Source: an uncultured Verrucomicrobiota bacterium
GTDB lineage: Bacteria > Verrucomicrobiota > Verrucomicrobiia > Limisphaerales > UBA9464
Assembly (NCBI GenBank): GCA_903854475.1
Contig: CAINWP010000313.1
Span: 1 to 34,789 of the forward strand
Direction: 5' to 3'
DNA length: 34,789 nt
The notes under the pieces are model-generated. The model searched no databases. It had not been told where the DNA came from and saw nothing but the letters and a program-made list of their open reading frames with translations. The translations under genes and the position numbers were made by a program. Shown here one piece after another: positions 25,531 to 33,160 of this stretch; the first letter of the stretch is position 1; every line of letters starts with the position of its first letter.

Positions 25531-25959
25531 TTAGTTCGCAACGACGAATTGCGCGGCGACGGCGGCGATGCCGAGGGCCATCGCAGCGAAGGCCAATCCC
25601 ATGTCGAGGCCGCTGATGCTGGCAGGCTTGGCAGCCGGGCGGCTGACCGGGGCAGCCGGTTTGGCGACCGGAGCGGCGGCTGCGGCAACGGGTGCTGCGG
25701 CGGGTGCTTTGGCCGCGTGCGAAGACATTGAGGCTGCCGCCACAGATGCTGCTGGTGCGGGCGCGGCCGGAGCGGCCACGGGTGCTGCGGAAACCGGGGC
25801 GGGAGCCGCTGCGGCAGAAGGCACGCGAATCGAAGGTCCACCCGCGGGCTTGGGCGGAAGGCTGATGCGTACTGTCTGTTTCTTCTGGGCGGACGCCTCG
25901 GCCGGATTCTGGGGTTCGGCAGCGGCGGGCGGGTTGACCGGAGGCGTGGTTTCGGACAT
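25531..25959 (-). CDS. Ala/Pro-rich tail-anchored membrane protein of unknown function
   Basis: 142 residues from ATG 25959, preceded by GAGAG about eight bases upstream. An acidic/proline-rich start (MSETTPPVNPPAAAEPQNPAE) leads to a short conserved-looking block, KKQTVRISLPPKPAGGPSIRVP (named by its parts TVRISLPPKP and PSIRVP). A disordered Ala/Pro repeat region follows (about 55-112). The end is a single hydrophobic helix (about 117-140, MGLAFAAMALGIAAVAAQFVV) with almost nothing after it. The layout fits a tail-anchored inner-membrane protein with a flexible cytoplasmic arm. I do not recognise a named family. It is 26 nt upstream of trxA. The frame extends further upstream to 26136, but that part overlaps the divergent epimerase gene. 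Confidence 0.72.
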   Translation of the reverse strand: MSETTPPVNPPAAAEPQNPAEASAQKKQTVRISLPPKPAGGPSIRVPSAAAAPAPVSAAPVAAPAAPAPAASVAAASMSSHAAKAPAAAPVAAAAAPVAKPAAPVSRPAAKPASISGLDMGLAFAAMALGIAAVAAQFVVAN

Positions 25960-25975
25960 AGGATTTTCTCTCAAA

Positions 25976-26004
25976 ACGTTAGGAATCGAGTTTCGGGGTG
26001 TCAA
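25976..26004 (-). promoter_or_regulatory. Possible sigma-70 promoter for the tail-anchored protein/trxA pair
   Basis: TTGACA (25999-26004) and TAACGT (25976-25981) on the minus strand with a 17-nt spacer. The -35 is perfect and the -10 matches poorly. The start point would be only about 10 nt before the ATG, inside the putative ribosome binding site, so the call is tentative. Confidence 0.35.
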
Positions 26005-26082
26005 CGGGATTGTCCCGCCATATGCATTTGAGAGCGTGTCTGAGTGCTTCATTTTCATCGGCGTTCTTGGCAAGCTCGCGGG

Positions 26083-27042
26083 GTGCATGGCAAACCCATC
26101 GTAGTGACCGGTGGCGCGGGATTCATCGGATCTCACTTGACCGACCGTCTGCTGGAGGCGGGCGAGCAGGTGATCGTTGTGGATGATTTGTCCACGGGTT
26201 CCCGCTCCAATCTGACGTTGGCTGAGCGGAATCCCCGGTTCAGTTTCCGCGCCTGCAAGGTTTCAGAATGCCATGATCTAGAATCACTCGTGGCCAGTGC
26301 CGCGATGGTGGTGCACTTGGCGGCTGTTGTGGGTGTGGAACAGGTGATGCGTTCGCCCATCCGTACCATCGAGACCAATCTTGGCGAGACCGAGGTCGTG
26401 CTGGCTGCAGCCTCTCACAGTGGCACACCGGTGCTGCTGGCTTCGACCTCCGAGGTGTATGGGAAAAGTTCCCAGCCAGAGTTTTCGGAGACCGATGACT
26501 TGCTCATCGGCCCATCGACGTTGGGACGCTGGAGTTATGCCTGCTCCAAGCTGATGGATGAGTTTTTAGCGATGGCCTACTACCGCGAGCGCGGAGTGCC
26601 GGTGCGCATTGTGCGTTTCTTCAACACGGTGGGTCCCCGGCAGACCGGAGCCTACGGAATGGTCATTCCGCGCTTTGTGGACTCGGCCCGAGCGGGCCGC
26701 CCGGTGCAAGTTTATGGTGACGGTCGTCAGTCCCGATGTTTCTGCCATGTGGCCGATTCCGTCGAGGCGGTCCTTCGCTTGATGAAGTCCCCGGAAGCGG
26801 TGGGGCAAGTGGTGAACGTGGGCAACGACCAGTCAGTGGAAATCCGGGAATTGGCAGAGCGGGTGGTCCGGGTAACGCAGTCGGCATCCCGGGTGGAGTT
26901 GGTTGCCTATGAGACCGTTTTCGGTCCGGGTTTTGAAGACATGCGCCATCGCAAACCCAGCCTGAAATTGCTGGAGCGTCTCACAGGGTTTCGCCCTCGG
27001 CGGACGCTGGATGAGATCCTGAATGATCTGATGGGGGCCTAA
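26083..27042 (+). CDS. NAD-dependent sugar-nucleotide epimerase/dehydratase (extended SDR)
   Basis: About 319 residues from GTG 26083; GTG 26044 would add 13. The NAD-binding motif VVTGGAGFIGSH is at the extreme N-terminus, which decides the start. VVDDLSTGSRSNL follows, then the active-site ASTSEVYGKS and the catalytic SYACSK (YxxxK). The RIVRFFNTVGPRQTGAYGMVIPRFV segment resembles UDP-glucuronate decarboxylases and UDP-glucose 4-epimerase relatives. The product would be a modified nucleotide sugar for envelope polysaccharide; the exact reaction cannot be fixed from motifs. The gene diverges from the tail-anchored protein gene, and no other sugar gene flanks it. Confidence 0.88.
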   Translation: MHGKPIVVTGGAGFIGSHLTDRLLEAGEQVIVVDDLSTGSRSNLTLAERNPRFSFRACKVSECHDLESLVASAAMVVHLAAVVGVEQVMRSPIRTIETNLGETEVVLAAASHSGTPVLLASTSEVYGKSSQPEFSETDDLLIGPSTLGRWSYACSKLMDEFLAMAYYRERGVPVRIVRFFNTVGPRQTGAYGMVIPRFVDSARAGRPVQVYGDGRQSRCFCHVADSVEAVLRLMKSPEAVGQVVNVGNDQSVEIRELAERVVRVTQSASRVELVAYETVFGPGFEDMRHRKPSLKLLERLTGFRPRRTLDEILNDLMGA

Positions 27043-27073
27043 GCCGGACTGATCCAACTTTAAAAAATTGTTC

Positions 27074-27106
27074 CCGCTCAGACGAACGACTGAGGCGGTC
27101 ATTTTT
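27074..27106 (+). terminator. Possible terminator of the epimerase gene
   Basis: Imperfect hairpin with CTCAG/CTGAG as core stem and flanking CCGC/GCGG pairing around an 8-nt loop, followed by TCATTTTT, about 32 nt after the stop codon. Confidence 0.5.
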
Positions 27107-27270
27107 AGCCTCATGCCGGCCGGGTATGTCTCGAAGTGAACTCAGGGAGCGCTCGTTTGTCTGCCCGTTCGGCCGCTCTCCCATGCGGTCAATTTCTCGC
27201 TGAGACCTTGCTGGGCGCTTCGATAGCGATGATCTCATTGCTTCCGGAATATCCTCGAGCACTGGACCAA

Positions 27271-27298
27271 AAACCCGATCGAGAAAACCCGGTCGAGA
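27271..27298. repeat. Two tandem copies of a 14-bp unit
   Basis: AAACCCGATCGAGA is followed directly by AAACCCGGTCGAGA, with one difference. The repeat lies between two convergent terminators. No function is evident. Confidence 0.5.
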
Positions 27299-27313
27299 AA
27301 AATAAAATCGGCA

Positions 27314-27346
27314 AAACAAAAAGGCACCCCGGTGGGGGTGCCTTTT
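27314..27346 (-). terminator. Rho-independent terminator of the second prepilin gene
   Basis: Perfect 12-bp inverted repeat, aaaaggcacccc / ggggtgcctttt (27319-27330, 27335-27346), with loop GGTG. Read leftward it is followed by TTGTTTTG, 40 nt after the stop codon. Confidence 0.9.
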
Positions 27347-27386
27347 GTGTGTTCAGCCCAGAAGGGCCAAATCCGATGCAAACAAC

Positions 27387-28148
27387 TTAGTTGCCAGCAG
27401 CCGGGAAGATGAAGTTCTGCGCGCCGGAGGCGGCAGCGGAGTCGCGGATCTGATCGCGGAAGCGGCCCGAGGAAACCTGCTGCACGGAGCCGTCACCCAA
27501 GAGGATGTTGCCGGCGTTCTGATGGATCGCGCTGGTGTATCCGATCTTGTTCAGGGTCGCGACGGCGATGGCACCGTTGGCGTCGGGGGTTGCGAAGATG
27601 ACGTGCTTGCCGGCCAGCTGAGCTTCGGTTGAGCCGTTGGTCACGTTGCGGTCGCCGCCCAAGATGCTCTGGGGCTGCTCTTCAGTGGCGGTGGTGCCGA
27701 GGAAGTAGCTCGGAACCTTCTGGTTGTTGGCGAGGGCCAAGCGCTGCACCCCCACCCAGGTGTTGGAGGCAGTGTAGCGGCTGCCGTCGGACGGGCACCA
27801 GACGATCTTCGGGGTGCTCAACTCGTTGGACACGGCAGCGAAGGCGGCGGTGACGTTGTTCGAGATGGCAGTGGCGGGAGTGCCAGCCGCGGTGGCGTTG
27901 ACGAGCGAGACACCGCCCTGATCGGGGCTGACCTGCCAGGGGTAGGCACCATTGAAGTCTACCGCGAAGGTGCGGAAGGCCAGACCGATGTTCTTGAGGT
28001 TGTTGACGCAGGAGATGCGGTTGGCGCGAGACTTGGCCTTGGCCAGAGCAGGCAAGAGCATGCCGGCCAGAATCGCGATGATGGCGATAACGACGAGCAA
28101 CTCGATCAGCGTGAAAGCGCCGAGACGTTGTTTACGGAGACGATTCAT
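27387..28148 (-). CDS. Prepilin-type protein (type IV pilin/pseudopilin-like)
   Basis: 253 residues. A basic leader [11 protein letters not shown] is cut before [20 protein letters not shown], again with Ala at -1. The [34 protein letters not shown] stretch (named by LLPALAKAK and [12 protein letters not shown]) is the usual continuation of the N-terminal helix. The globular part has one pair of Cys residues (CVNN, WCPSDGS) and the ending [17 protein letters not shown]. It is typical of abundant verrucomicrobial pseudopilins; whether it builds pili or a secretion pseudopilus is unknown. The gene is monocistronic: a strong terminator follows, and sigma-70-like and sigma-54-like promoter elements precede it. 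Confidence 0.86.
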   Translation of the reverse strand: MNRLRKQRLGAFTLIELLVVIAIIAILAGMLLPALAKAKSRANRISCVNNLKNIGLAFRTFAVDFNGAYPWQVSPDQGGVSLVNATAAGTPATAISNNVTAAFAAVSNELSTPKIVWCPSDGSRYTASNTWVGVQRLALANNQKVPSYFLGTTATEEQPQSILGGDRNVTNGSTEAQLAGKHVIFATPDANGAIAVATLNKIGYTSAIHQNAGNILLGDGSVQQVSSGRFRDQIRDSAAASGAQNFIFPAAGN

Positions 28149-28187
28149 AGGATTTAGTTAGTGAAGTTAAGGGCTTAAGGTGCGGCG

Positions 28188-28215
28188 ACTGTAGGCAGTC
28201 AACATAGGGTGTCAA
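28188..28215 (-). promoter_or_regulatory. Possible sigma-70 promoter of the prepilin gene
   Basis: TTGACA (28210-28215) and TACAGT (28188-28193) on the minus strand, 16-nt spacer, about 40 nt before the ATG. GTTGAC is repeated about 12 nt apart here, which leaves the exact -35 position open. Confidence 0.5.
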
Positions 28216-28233
28216 CGCCATTTGTCCCGTTTC

Positions 28234-28250
28234 AGCTATGGAGATGCCAT
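28234..28250 (-). promoter_or_regulatory. Possible sigma-54 element upstream of the prepilin gene
   Basis: On the minus strand, ATGGCATCTCCATAGCT keeps TGGCA, the GC doublet and the exact 10-nt GG-to-GC spacing of -24/-12 promoters. The predicted start is about 75 nt before the ATG. The same bases form a palindrome (GAGATG-C-CATCTC, 28241-28253), which is an alternative explanation. Confidence 0.35.
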
Positions 28251-28328
28251 CTCTCTAAAACAGGGTTTTCATTGGTCTTTCGCTGATTTTTACAGGATGC
28301 GTCAGCGTGCACTGCGTGATCTCGACGC

Positions 28329-28354
28329 ATACGAAGAAAATTTTTTCGTCGTAT
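28329..28354. other. AT-rich imperfect inverted repeat
   Basis: ATACGA (28329-28334) pairs with TCGTAT (28349-28354) with A/T-rich inner pairing, and TTTTTT follows on the plus strand. It resembles a weak terminator or a regulator site; no plus-strand gene lies before it. Confidence 0.3.
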
Positions 28355-28379
28355 TTTTTCAGAGGAGGTCCTGAGAAAG

Positions 28380-28406
28380 AAAAAACCCGGGCAATCGCCC
28401 GGGTTT
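28380..28406 (-). terminator. Rho-independent terminator of the glutamine synthetase gene
   Basis: Perfect 10-bp inverted repeat, aaacccgggc / gcccgggttt (28383-28392, 28397-28406), with loop AATC. Read leftward it continues into TTTTTTCTTTC, about 40 nt after the stop codon. Confidence 0.92.
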
Positions 28407-28447
28407 GTGAGAGTCATTTCGGGAGGGCGCTCAGACGCCCTGGCCGA

Positions 28448-29476
28448 TTACGGCGTGGGAACCGTTGCGATCGTCTGAAGGATGCGGCTGGCGATCGCGT
28501 ACGGGTCGCCTTGGGAGTTCGGGCGGCGATCTTCAATGTACCCCTTGTAGCCGTTGTTCACGAAGCTGTGGGGAACTCGGACCGACGCGCCGCGGTTGGC
28601 CACTCCGTAGCTGAACTTGTCGATCGACTGGGTCTCGTGCAAACCCGTCAGGCGAAGATGGTTGTCCGGTCCGTACACAGCGATGTGCTCGTTCTTGTAT
28701 TTGTCGAACGCCGCCATGAGGGACTCGAAGTAAGGCTGGCCACCCGTCTCGCGCATGTAGGTCGTCGAGAAATTGGCATGCATGCCCGAACCGTTCCAAT
28801 CCACGTCTTTGCCGAGGGGCTTGCAGTGCCAGTTGATTTCAATGCCGTACTTCTCGCAGAGGCGCATCATGAGGTAGCGAGCGACCCATACCTGGTCGGC
28901 GGCCGTCTTGGAGCCCTTGCCGAAGATTTGGAATTCCCACTGTCCCTTGGCGACTTCGGCATTGATGCCTTCGTGGTTGATGCCCGCATCGAGGCACAGC
29001 TCGAGGTGCTCTTCGACGATTTCGCGAGCGATGTCACCGACGGCTTTGTAGCCGACGCCGGTGTAATATTCGCCCTGAGGATACGGGAAAGTGTCGAGGC
29101 CAGCGGGGAAACCGAGCGGACGGCCGTCTTTATAGAGGAAATACTCCTGCTCGAAGCCGAACCAGGCGCCGGGGTCGTCCAAGATGGTTGCGCGAGTGTT
29201 GCTCTGATGAGGAGTCACACCATCGGGCATCATGACTTCGCACATCACCAGAACCCCGTTCTTGCGGGTGGTGTCGGGATAAACGGCCACCGGCTTCAAG
29301 ACACAGTCGGAGCTACGACCCTCAGCCTGACGGGTGGAACTGCCGTCGAAATTCCAGAGGGGCAATTGCTCCAGCGTCGGAAGGTTCTCAAATTCCTTGA
29401 TCTGGGTTTTGCTGCGGAGGTTGGGGACTGGCTGGTAACCATCGAGCCAGATGTATTCCAATTTGTATTTAGCCAT
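28448..29476 (-). CDS. glnII: Glutamine synthetase type II (eukaryote-like)
   Basis: 342 residues. It makes glutamine from glutamate, ammonia and ATP in the cytoplasm. Size and motifs are those of GSII, not the 470-residue GSI: YIWLDGYQPVPNLRSKT, LPLWNFDGSSTRQAEG, WFGFEQEYFLY (metal-binding Glu residues), GINAEVAKGQWEFQIFG, NGSGMHANFST, and RLTGLHETQSIDKFSYG followed by NRGASVRVP and YIEDRRPNSQGDPY. GSII is not regulated by adenylylation, as the Tyr site of GSI is absent. The start is set at ATG 29476, since an ATG at 29527 lies upstream of the predicted sigma-54 start point and would not be transcribed from it. It is likely nitrogen-controlled together with glnK-amtB. Confidence 0.95.
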   Translation of the reverse strand: MAKYKLEYIWLDGYQPVPNLRSKTQIKEFENLPTLEQLPLWNFDGSSTRQAEGRSSDCVLKPVAVYPDTTRKNGVLVMCEVMMPDGVTPHQSNTRATILDDPGAWFGFEQEYFLYKDGRPLGFPAGLDTFPYPQGEYYTGVGYKAVGDIAREIVEEHLELCLDAGINHEGINAEVAKGQWEFQIFGKGSKTAADQVWVARYLMMRLCEKYGIEINWHCKPLGKDVDWNGSGMHANFSTTYMRETGGQPYFESLMAAFDKYKNEHIAVYGPDNHLRLTGLHETQSIDKFSYGVANRGASVRVPHSFVNNGYKGYIEDRRPNSQGDPYAIASRILQTIATVPTP

Positions 29477-29826
29477 GGATGTGAATGGTAGTGACTGCAG
29501 CGAATCGTCCCGATGCAGCGAATTCATGAAGCAGGGCAGGTGCCATGATTCGTTCGCCGCACTTCCCGCCTGGGGAAATGGGATGTTTTCGGGGGAAATG
29601 ATAAACTTAGCAGGCCGGCTCGCCTACAAATTTTGCGCGAAGACCGATAAACGAGTGTTGATTGTTGTTCTTGATGGGTAAAAAGAATCAAAGTATCCGC
29701 AGGGTCGTTGGATAGTTCAGGGCAGCAGGGTAGCCATGGTGGTTGCTGGGTTTGACCCATCCTCGGTTTCTATCGGCTTCCCCACTGGCCGGACGGTGGT
29801 GGGTCTTCTACTGTGTCGGCACGCTC
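29477..29826. other. Divergent regulatory spacer
   Basis: About 350 nt between glutamine synthetase and the kinase-like gene. The side near glnII holds the sigma-54 element. The rest is A/T-richer than its surroundings (29610-29700) and should contain the promoter of the kinase/phosphatase pair, but I see no convincing -35/-10. Confidence 0.5.
29529..29546 (-). promoter_or_regulatory. Sigma-54 (-24/-12) promoter of glnII
   Basis: On the minus strand the sequence ATGGCACCTGCCCTGCTT contains TGGCAC, the GG-N10-GC spacing and CTGCT of the RpoN consensus. The predicted start is near 29519, giving a leader of about 43 nt before the glnII ATG. RpoN control of glutamine synthetase under nitrogen limitation is well established in other bacteria. 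No palindromic NtrC site is evident nearby. Confidence 0.75.
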
Positions 29827-30234
29827 ATGTTGAAGGTCAAAGACACACTGCGGTCCACGGTTCACCTGAGCTTTGATGGACGGGTGATCAAGACTTACCA
29901 CGGCCCCGACGCCACTCTGCGATTCGAAACCGAGGTGAAAATGCTGAAGTTCTTGGAAGCCCAAGGGTGCCCCTTCGTGCCGCGACTCATCGCGGAAAAT
30001 TCGAACCTTCCTCAAATTGTTACGACCAATTGCGGGCAACGGGTCGAACACTTGGATTCTGAGCGGCTTCAAAGCCTCTTTGCCGAGTTGGAGACCTATG
30101 GCGTTCGGCACGACGATCAGGCTGCGAGGAATGTCACCTACCGGGGTTCCGACGGACGTTTTTGCATCATCGATTTTGAGTTTGCGACTCTGCTGAACGC
30201 GTCCTCCTCTGCATCCTCTGAGGGCCTTGAATGA
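29827..30234 (+). CDS. Minimal protein-kinase-like protein (Bud32/RIO-like motifs)
   Basis: 135 residues from ATG 29827 (the frame is open to 29743). A compact kinase-fold candidate. VIKTYHG supplies a beta-3 Lys (K22) and FETEVKML a helix-C Glu (E34 or E36). RHDDQAARN fits H-x-D-x4-N of the catalytic loop (H95, D97, N102), and IIDFEFA gives a DFG-equivalent Asp (D116). Only about 20 residues follow, so almost the entire C-lobe is missing, and no Gly-rich loop is visible. The key catalytic residues are all kept, which argues for activity or nucleotide binding rather than decay. Its stop overlaps the start of the PP2C gene (ATGA, 30231-30234), so an antagonistic kinase/phosphatase pair is plausible. 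The target is unknown. Confidence 0.65.
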   Translation: MLKVKDTLRSTVHLSFDGRVIKTYHGPDATLRFETEVKMLKFLEAQGCPFVPRLIAENSNLPQIVTTNCGQRVEHLDSERLQSLFAELETYGVRHDDQAARNVTYRGSDGRFCIIDFEFATLLNASSSASSEGLE

Positions 30235-31079
30235 ATGCCACGACCTGTGACATCGCCCGCTTCCGCCTGCACTGGTCTGGTTGTTCCGACCGCGGGAAGG
30301 TTCGCGCCAACAATGAGGATGCCTTCGTGGGGTTGCGGTTCAACCGGCAGGAGTTGGAGCGTCTGGGCAAGGAGGGTCAGGCGGCGCTTCAGACGGCCGA
30401 TTTCGTTTTTGCTGTCAGTGATGGCATGGGGGGCGCGCAAGCCGGAGAATTTGCCAGTCGGATCGCCGTCGAAAAGGTACCTCAAATTTTGCCGAAAGGA
30501 TTTCGTCCAGAATTCGAGCATCCTGAGGCCAATTCTGCAGGGGTGCTCTTGCAGGCGCTCTTCCAGGAAATTCACAAGGCCCTCGTCTACCTGGGTCAAA
30601 GCTATGAGGAGTGCCGTGGCATGGAGACGACCCTGAGCTTGTGCTGGTTTGCTCCGGGACTTCTGCACTTTGCCCATGTGGGTGACAGTCGAATCTACTA
30701 CCTGCCCGCCAACGGAGGCATTCGCCAGCTCACCGAAGACGACACCCACGTGGGTTGGCTGCATCGGCAGGGGAAGATCAATGAGCGCGAGGCCAGAACC
30801 CACCCGAGGAGGAATGTGCTCCAGAAGGCACTGGGAGGAGGCAATCAGTTCGTGGATCCCCAGATCGGTTCCGTTGCCTACACTGTAGGCGATCGATTTT
30901 TGCTCTGTTCCGACGGTTTGGTTGAGGGTTTGTATGATGCCCACCTGCTGGACTTGATCGGGGTAGCCGGAGTGGCTGGAACGCAGGAAGGATTGGGGCA
31001 GCGCTTGGTGGAAGCCTCTGTGGCGGCCAGTGGTCGGGACAATACCACAGCCTTAGTGATTGAAGTGGGAGGAGTCTGA
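30231..31079 (+). CDS. PP2C-family serine/threonine phosphatase
   Basis: 282 residues, a complete single-domain, metal-dependent phosphatase of the bacterial PrpC/Stp class and soluble. Motifs in order: SDRGKVRANNEDAF (D30), VSDGMGGAQAGEFASR (D64 metal ligand), GMETTLSLCW, HFAHVGDSRIYYL, LTEDDTHVGWL, RRNVLQKALGGG, LLCSDGLVEGL and SGRDNTTALVIEV. All metal-binding Asp residues are present. The gene is translationally coupled to the kinase-like gene before it and converges with amtB; no terminator hairpin of its own is seen apart from the shared one at 31134-31161. Confidence 0.94.
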   Translation: MNATTCDIARFRLHWSGCSDRGKVRANNEDAFVGLRFNRQELERLGKEGQAALQTADFVFAVSDGMGGAQAGEFASRIAVEKVPQILPKGFRPEFEHPEANSAGVLLQALFQEIHKALVYLGQSYEECRGMETTLSLCWFAPGLLHFAHVGDSRIYYLPANGGIRQLTEDDTHVGWLHRQGKINEREARTHPRRNVLQKALGGGNQFVDPQIGSVAYTVGDRFLLCSDGLVEGLYDAHLLDLIGVAGVAGTQEGLGQRLVEASVAASGRDNTTALVIEVGGV

Positions 31080-31130
31080 CCTCGGGGGGCAGTCCGGCCC
31101 ATTCCGTAGGTTTGTTTGGAGCCGGACAGC

Positions 31131-31161
31131 AAAAAACCGCGCCGGTTTCCCAGCGCGGTTT
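31131..31161 (-). terminator. Rho-independent terminator of amtB
   Basis: Inverted repeat aaaccgcgc (31134-31142) / gcgcggttt (31153-31161) with a 10-nt loop. Read leftward it ends in a run of six T, about 28 nt after the amtB stop. Confidence 0.88.
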
Positions 31162-31188
31162 GAAGTGCGTTTCGGGTTATCCGAAATG

Positions 31189-32604
31189 TTAGCCGTGGTA
31201 GCCCTCCTCGCCGTGCTCGGCGAGGTCGAGACCATTGATTTCCACTTCTTCGGTCGGGCGGAGTCCGACGAGCGCCTTTACGATGTAGGCGATGATGGCT
31301 GTGGCCACGACGCTCCAAACGATGGTCAGAACGACCGCTTTGAGCTGAGCACCGAGCAAGCCAACCTTCAGGCCTGCCACCACCGAGTTGGCCTTCTCGT
31401 CGGCCAGGATGCCGGTGAGGATAGCTCCCAAGGTCCCGCCGACGCCGTGCACACCGAAGGTGTCCAGAGCGTCATCGTAACCGATCCACTTCTTAAGGAA
31501 GGAGCAGGCCAAGTAGGGAACAATGCCGGCCAAGACGCCGACGAGGACCGCGGAAGTCGGAGTGATGAAGCCGCAGGCCGGAGTGACCACAACCAAACCA
31601 GCGACGATGCCCGAGCAGAATCCGAGGACGCTGGGCTTGCCGCGAGTGATCCACTCGATCATGGGCCAGACGAAACCGGCGGTGGCGGCAGCCAAGGTGG
31701 TGGTGGTGAACGCGTTGGCGGCGATGGCGTCGGCGCCGAGTGCGGAGCCCGCATTGAAACCGTACCAGCCGACCCAGAGCATGCCCGTGCCAACCATGCA
31801 CAACGTCATCGAGTGCGGGGTCATGGGTTCACGACCGAGTCCCTTGCGCTTGCCGAGGATGATGCAGAGCACCAAGGCGCTCCATCCTGAGGTCATGTGC
31901 ACGACGGTACCACCGGCAAAATCCAGTGCCTTAATGGCGGCGTCTTTGTTCAGCGGTCCGCACATCAAGCCGGTGGTGGACCAGACCATGTGGGCGAACG
32001 GGAAGTACACCGCGAACATCCAGATGGTCACGAACAGAAGCACCGCGATGAATTTCATGCGCTCGGCGATGGCTCCGATGATCAAGGCCGGGGTGATGAT
32101 GGCGAAGGTCAGCTGGAACATGGCCCACATGGAATCGCTGATCCAGTAGTAGCCTGCGCCCACGGCCCCGGACTCGACGCCCTTGAGCATCGCGTACGCA
32201 GAATCGCCAATGATTGCGTTGCCGGCACCGAACGAGAGGCTGTATCCGATAGCCCACCAGAGGATCGTCACCAGTCCGGCGATGCCCATGCACTGAGCCA
32301 GCACCGAAAGGATGTTCTTTTTGCGGACCAGACCGCCGTAGAACAACGCCAATCCGGGCATGGTCATGAACAGCACCAGCGCGGTGGAGGTCATTTGCCA
32401 GGCGTTATGGCCTGGGCCTGGACCGGCAATCTTGCTGGTGACGTTGGTGTTGGCAGCGGTGGCGCGGACGGAGTTGTTAACGTACGCCTCCAAGTCGGCC
32501 AAGCGCTCTTCGACGCTGGGGTCGGCGGCGCGGGTATCGACTGCGGCAAACGCCAGAAGGGCGCAGGTGAGTGTCAGGAAAAATTTTCTAAAAAACGTTT
32601 TCAT
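31189..32604 (-). CDS. amtB: Ammonium transporter Amt
   Basis: 471 residues: an N-terminal signal peptide (MKTFFRKFFLTLTCALLAFA, cleaved near ADTRA-A), a periplasmic stretch of about 45 residues, then eleven transmembrane helices of the Amt/Rh family. It conducts ammonium across the inner membrane. Family segments include GLALFYGGLVRKKNILSV, FQLTFAIITPALIIGAIAERM, DFAGGTVVHMTSGWSALV and WVGWYGFNAGSAL, with DTFGVHGVGGTLGAI near the C-terminus. Pore His residues lie in VVHM and GVHG. The C-terminal cytoplasmic tail is about 30 residues, as needed for PII binding. It lies 66 nt behind glnK, the usual order. Confidence 0.96.
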   Translation of the reverse strand: MKTFFRKFFLTLTCALLAFAAVDTRAADPSVEERLADLEAYVNNSVRATAANTNVTSKIAGPGPGHNAWQMTSTALVLFMTMPGLALFYGGLVRKKNILSVLAQCMGIAGLVTILWWAIGYSLSFGAGNAIIGDSAYAMLKGVESGAVGAGYYWISDSMWAMFQLTFAIITPALIIGAIAERMKFIAVLLFVTIWMFAVYFPFAHMVWSTTGLMCGPLNKDAAIKALDFAGGTVVHMTSGWSALVLCIILGKRKGLGREPMTPHSMTLCMVGTGMLWVGWYGFNAGSALGADAIAANAFTTTTLAAATAGFVWPMIEWITRGKPSVLGFCSGIVAGLVVVTPACGFITPTSAVLVGVLAGIVPYLACSFLKKWIGYDDALDTFGVHGVGGTLGAILTGILADEKANSVVAGLKVGLLGAQLKAVVLTIVWSVVATAIIAYIVKALVGLRPTEEVEINGLDLAEHGEEGYHG

Positions 32605-32670
32605 CTATTTTTGGGTCCTTGGGTCCAGTAAGGGGTGATTGGGGCTGGGAGTAGGAGGGATGCCTTCAGT

Positions 32671-33117
<447 letters not shown>

Positions 33118-33142
33118 CTACCATTTCGGCTTAAAACCATGG

Positions 33143-33160
33143 AAGCAGCAGGGATGCCAA
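33143..33160 (-). promoter_or_regulatory. Sigma-54 (-24/-12) promoter of glnK-amtB
   Basis: On the minus strand TTGGCATCCCTGCTGCTT keeps YTGGCA, the GG-N10-GC spacing and CTGCTT. The predicted start is near 33133, leaving a leader of about 124 nt. It closely resembles the element before glnII (TGGCA, then CTGCTT at the same spacing), consistent with one nitrogen regulon. Confidence 0.7.

Larger units (their letters stand above)
27043..27386. other. Intergenic spacer between convergent genes
   Basis: About 340 nt between the epimerase and the second prepilin gene, which converge. It contains the two terminator hairpins and the tandem repeat listed separately; no convincing coding frame is seen. 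Confidence 0.6.

Noticed and set aside
28307-29491. 394-codon plus-strand open frame over glutamine synthetase II
   Set aside because: It is the antisense shadow of a well-conserved gene; its translation has no family resemblance, and high GC keeps stop codons rare.
29477-29527. Longer N-terminus for glutamine synthetase II
   Set aside because: The extra 17 residues are not typical of GSII and the ATG lies upstream of the predicted sigma-54 transcription start.
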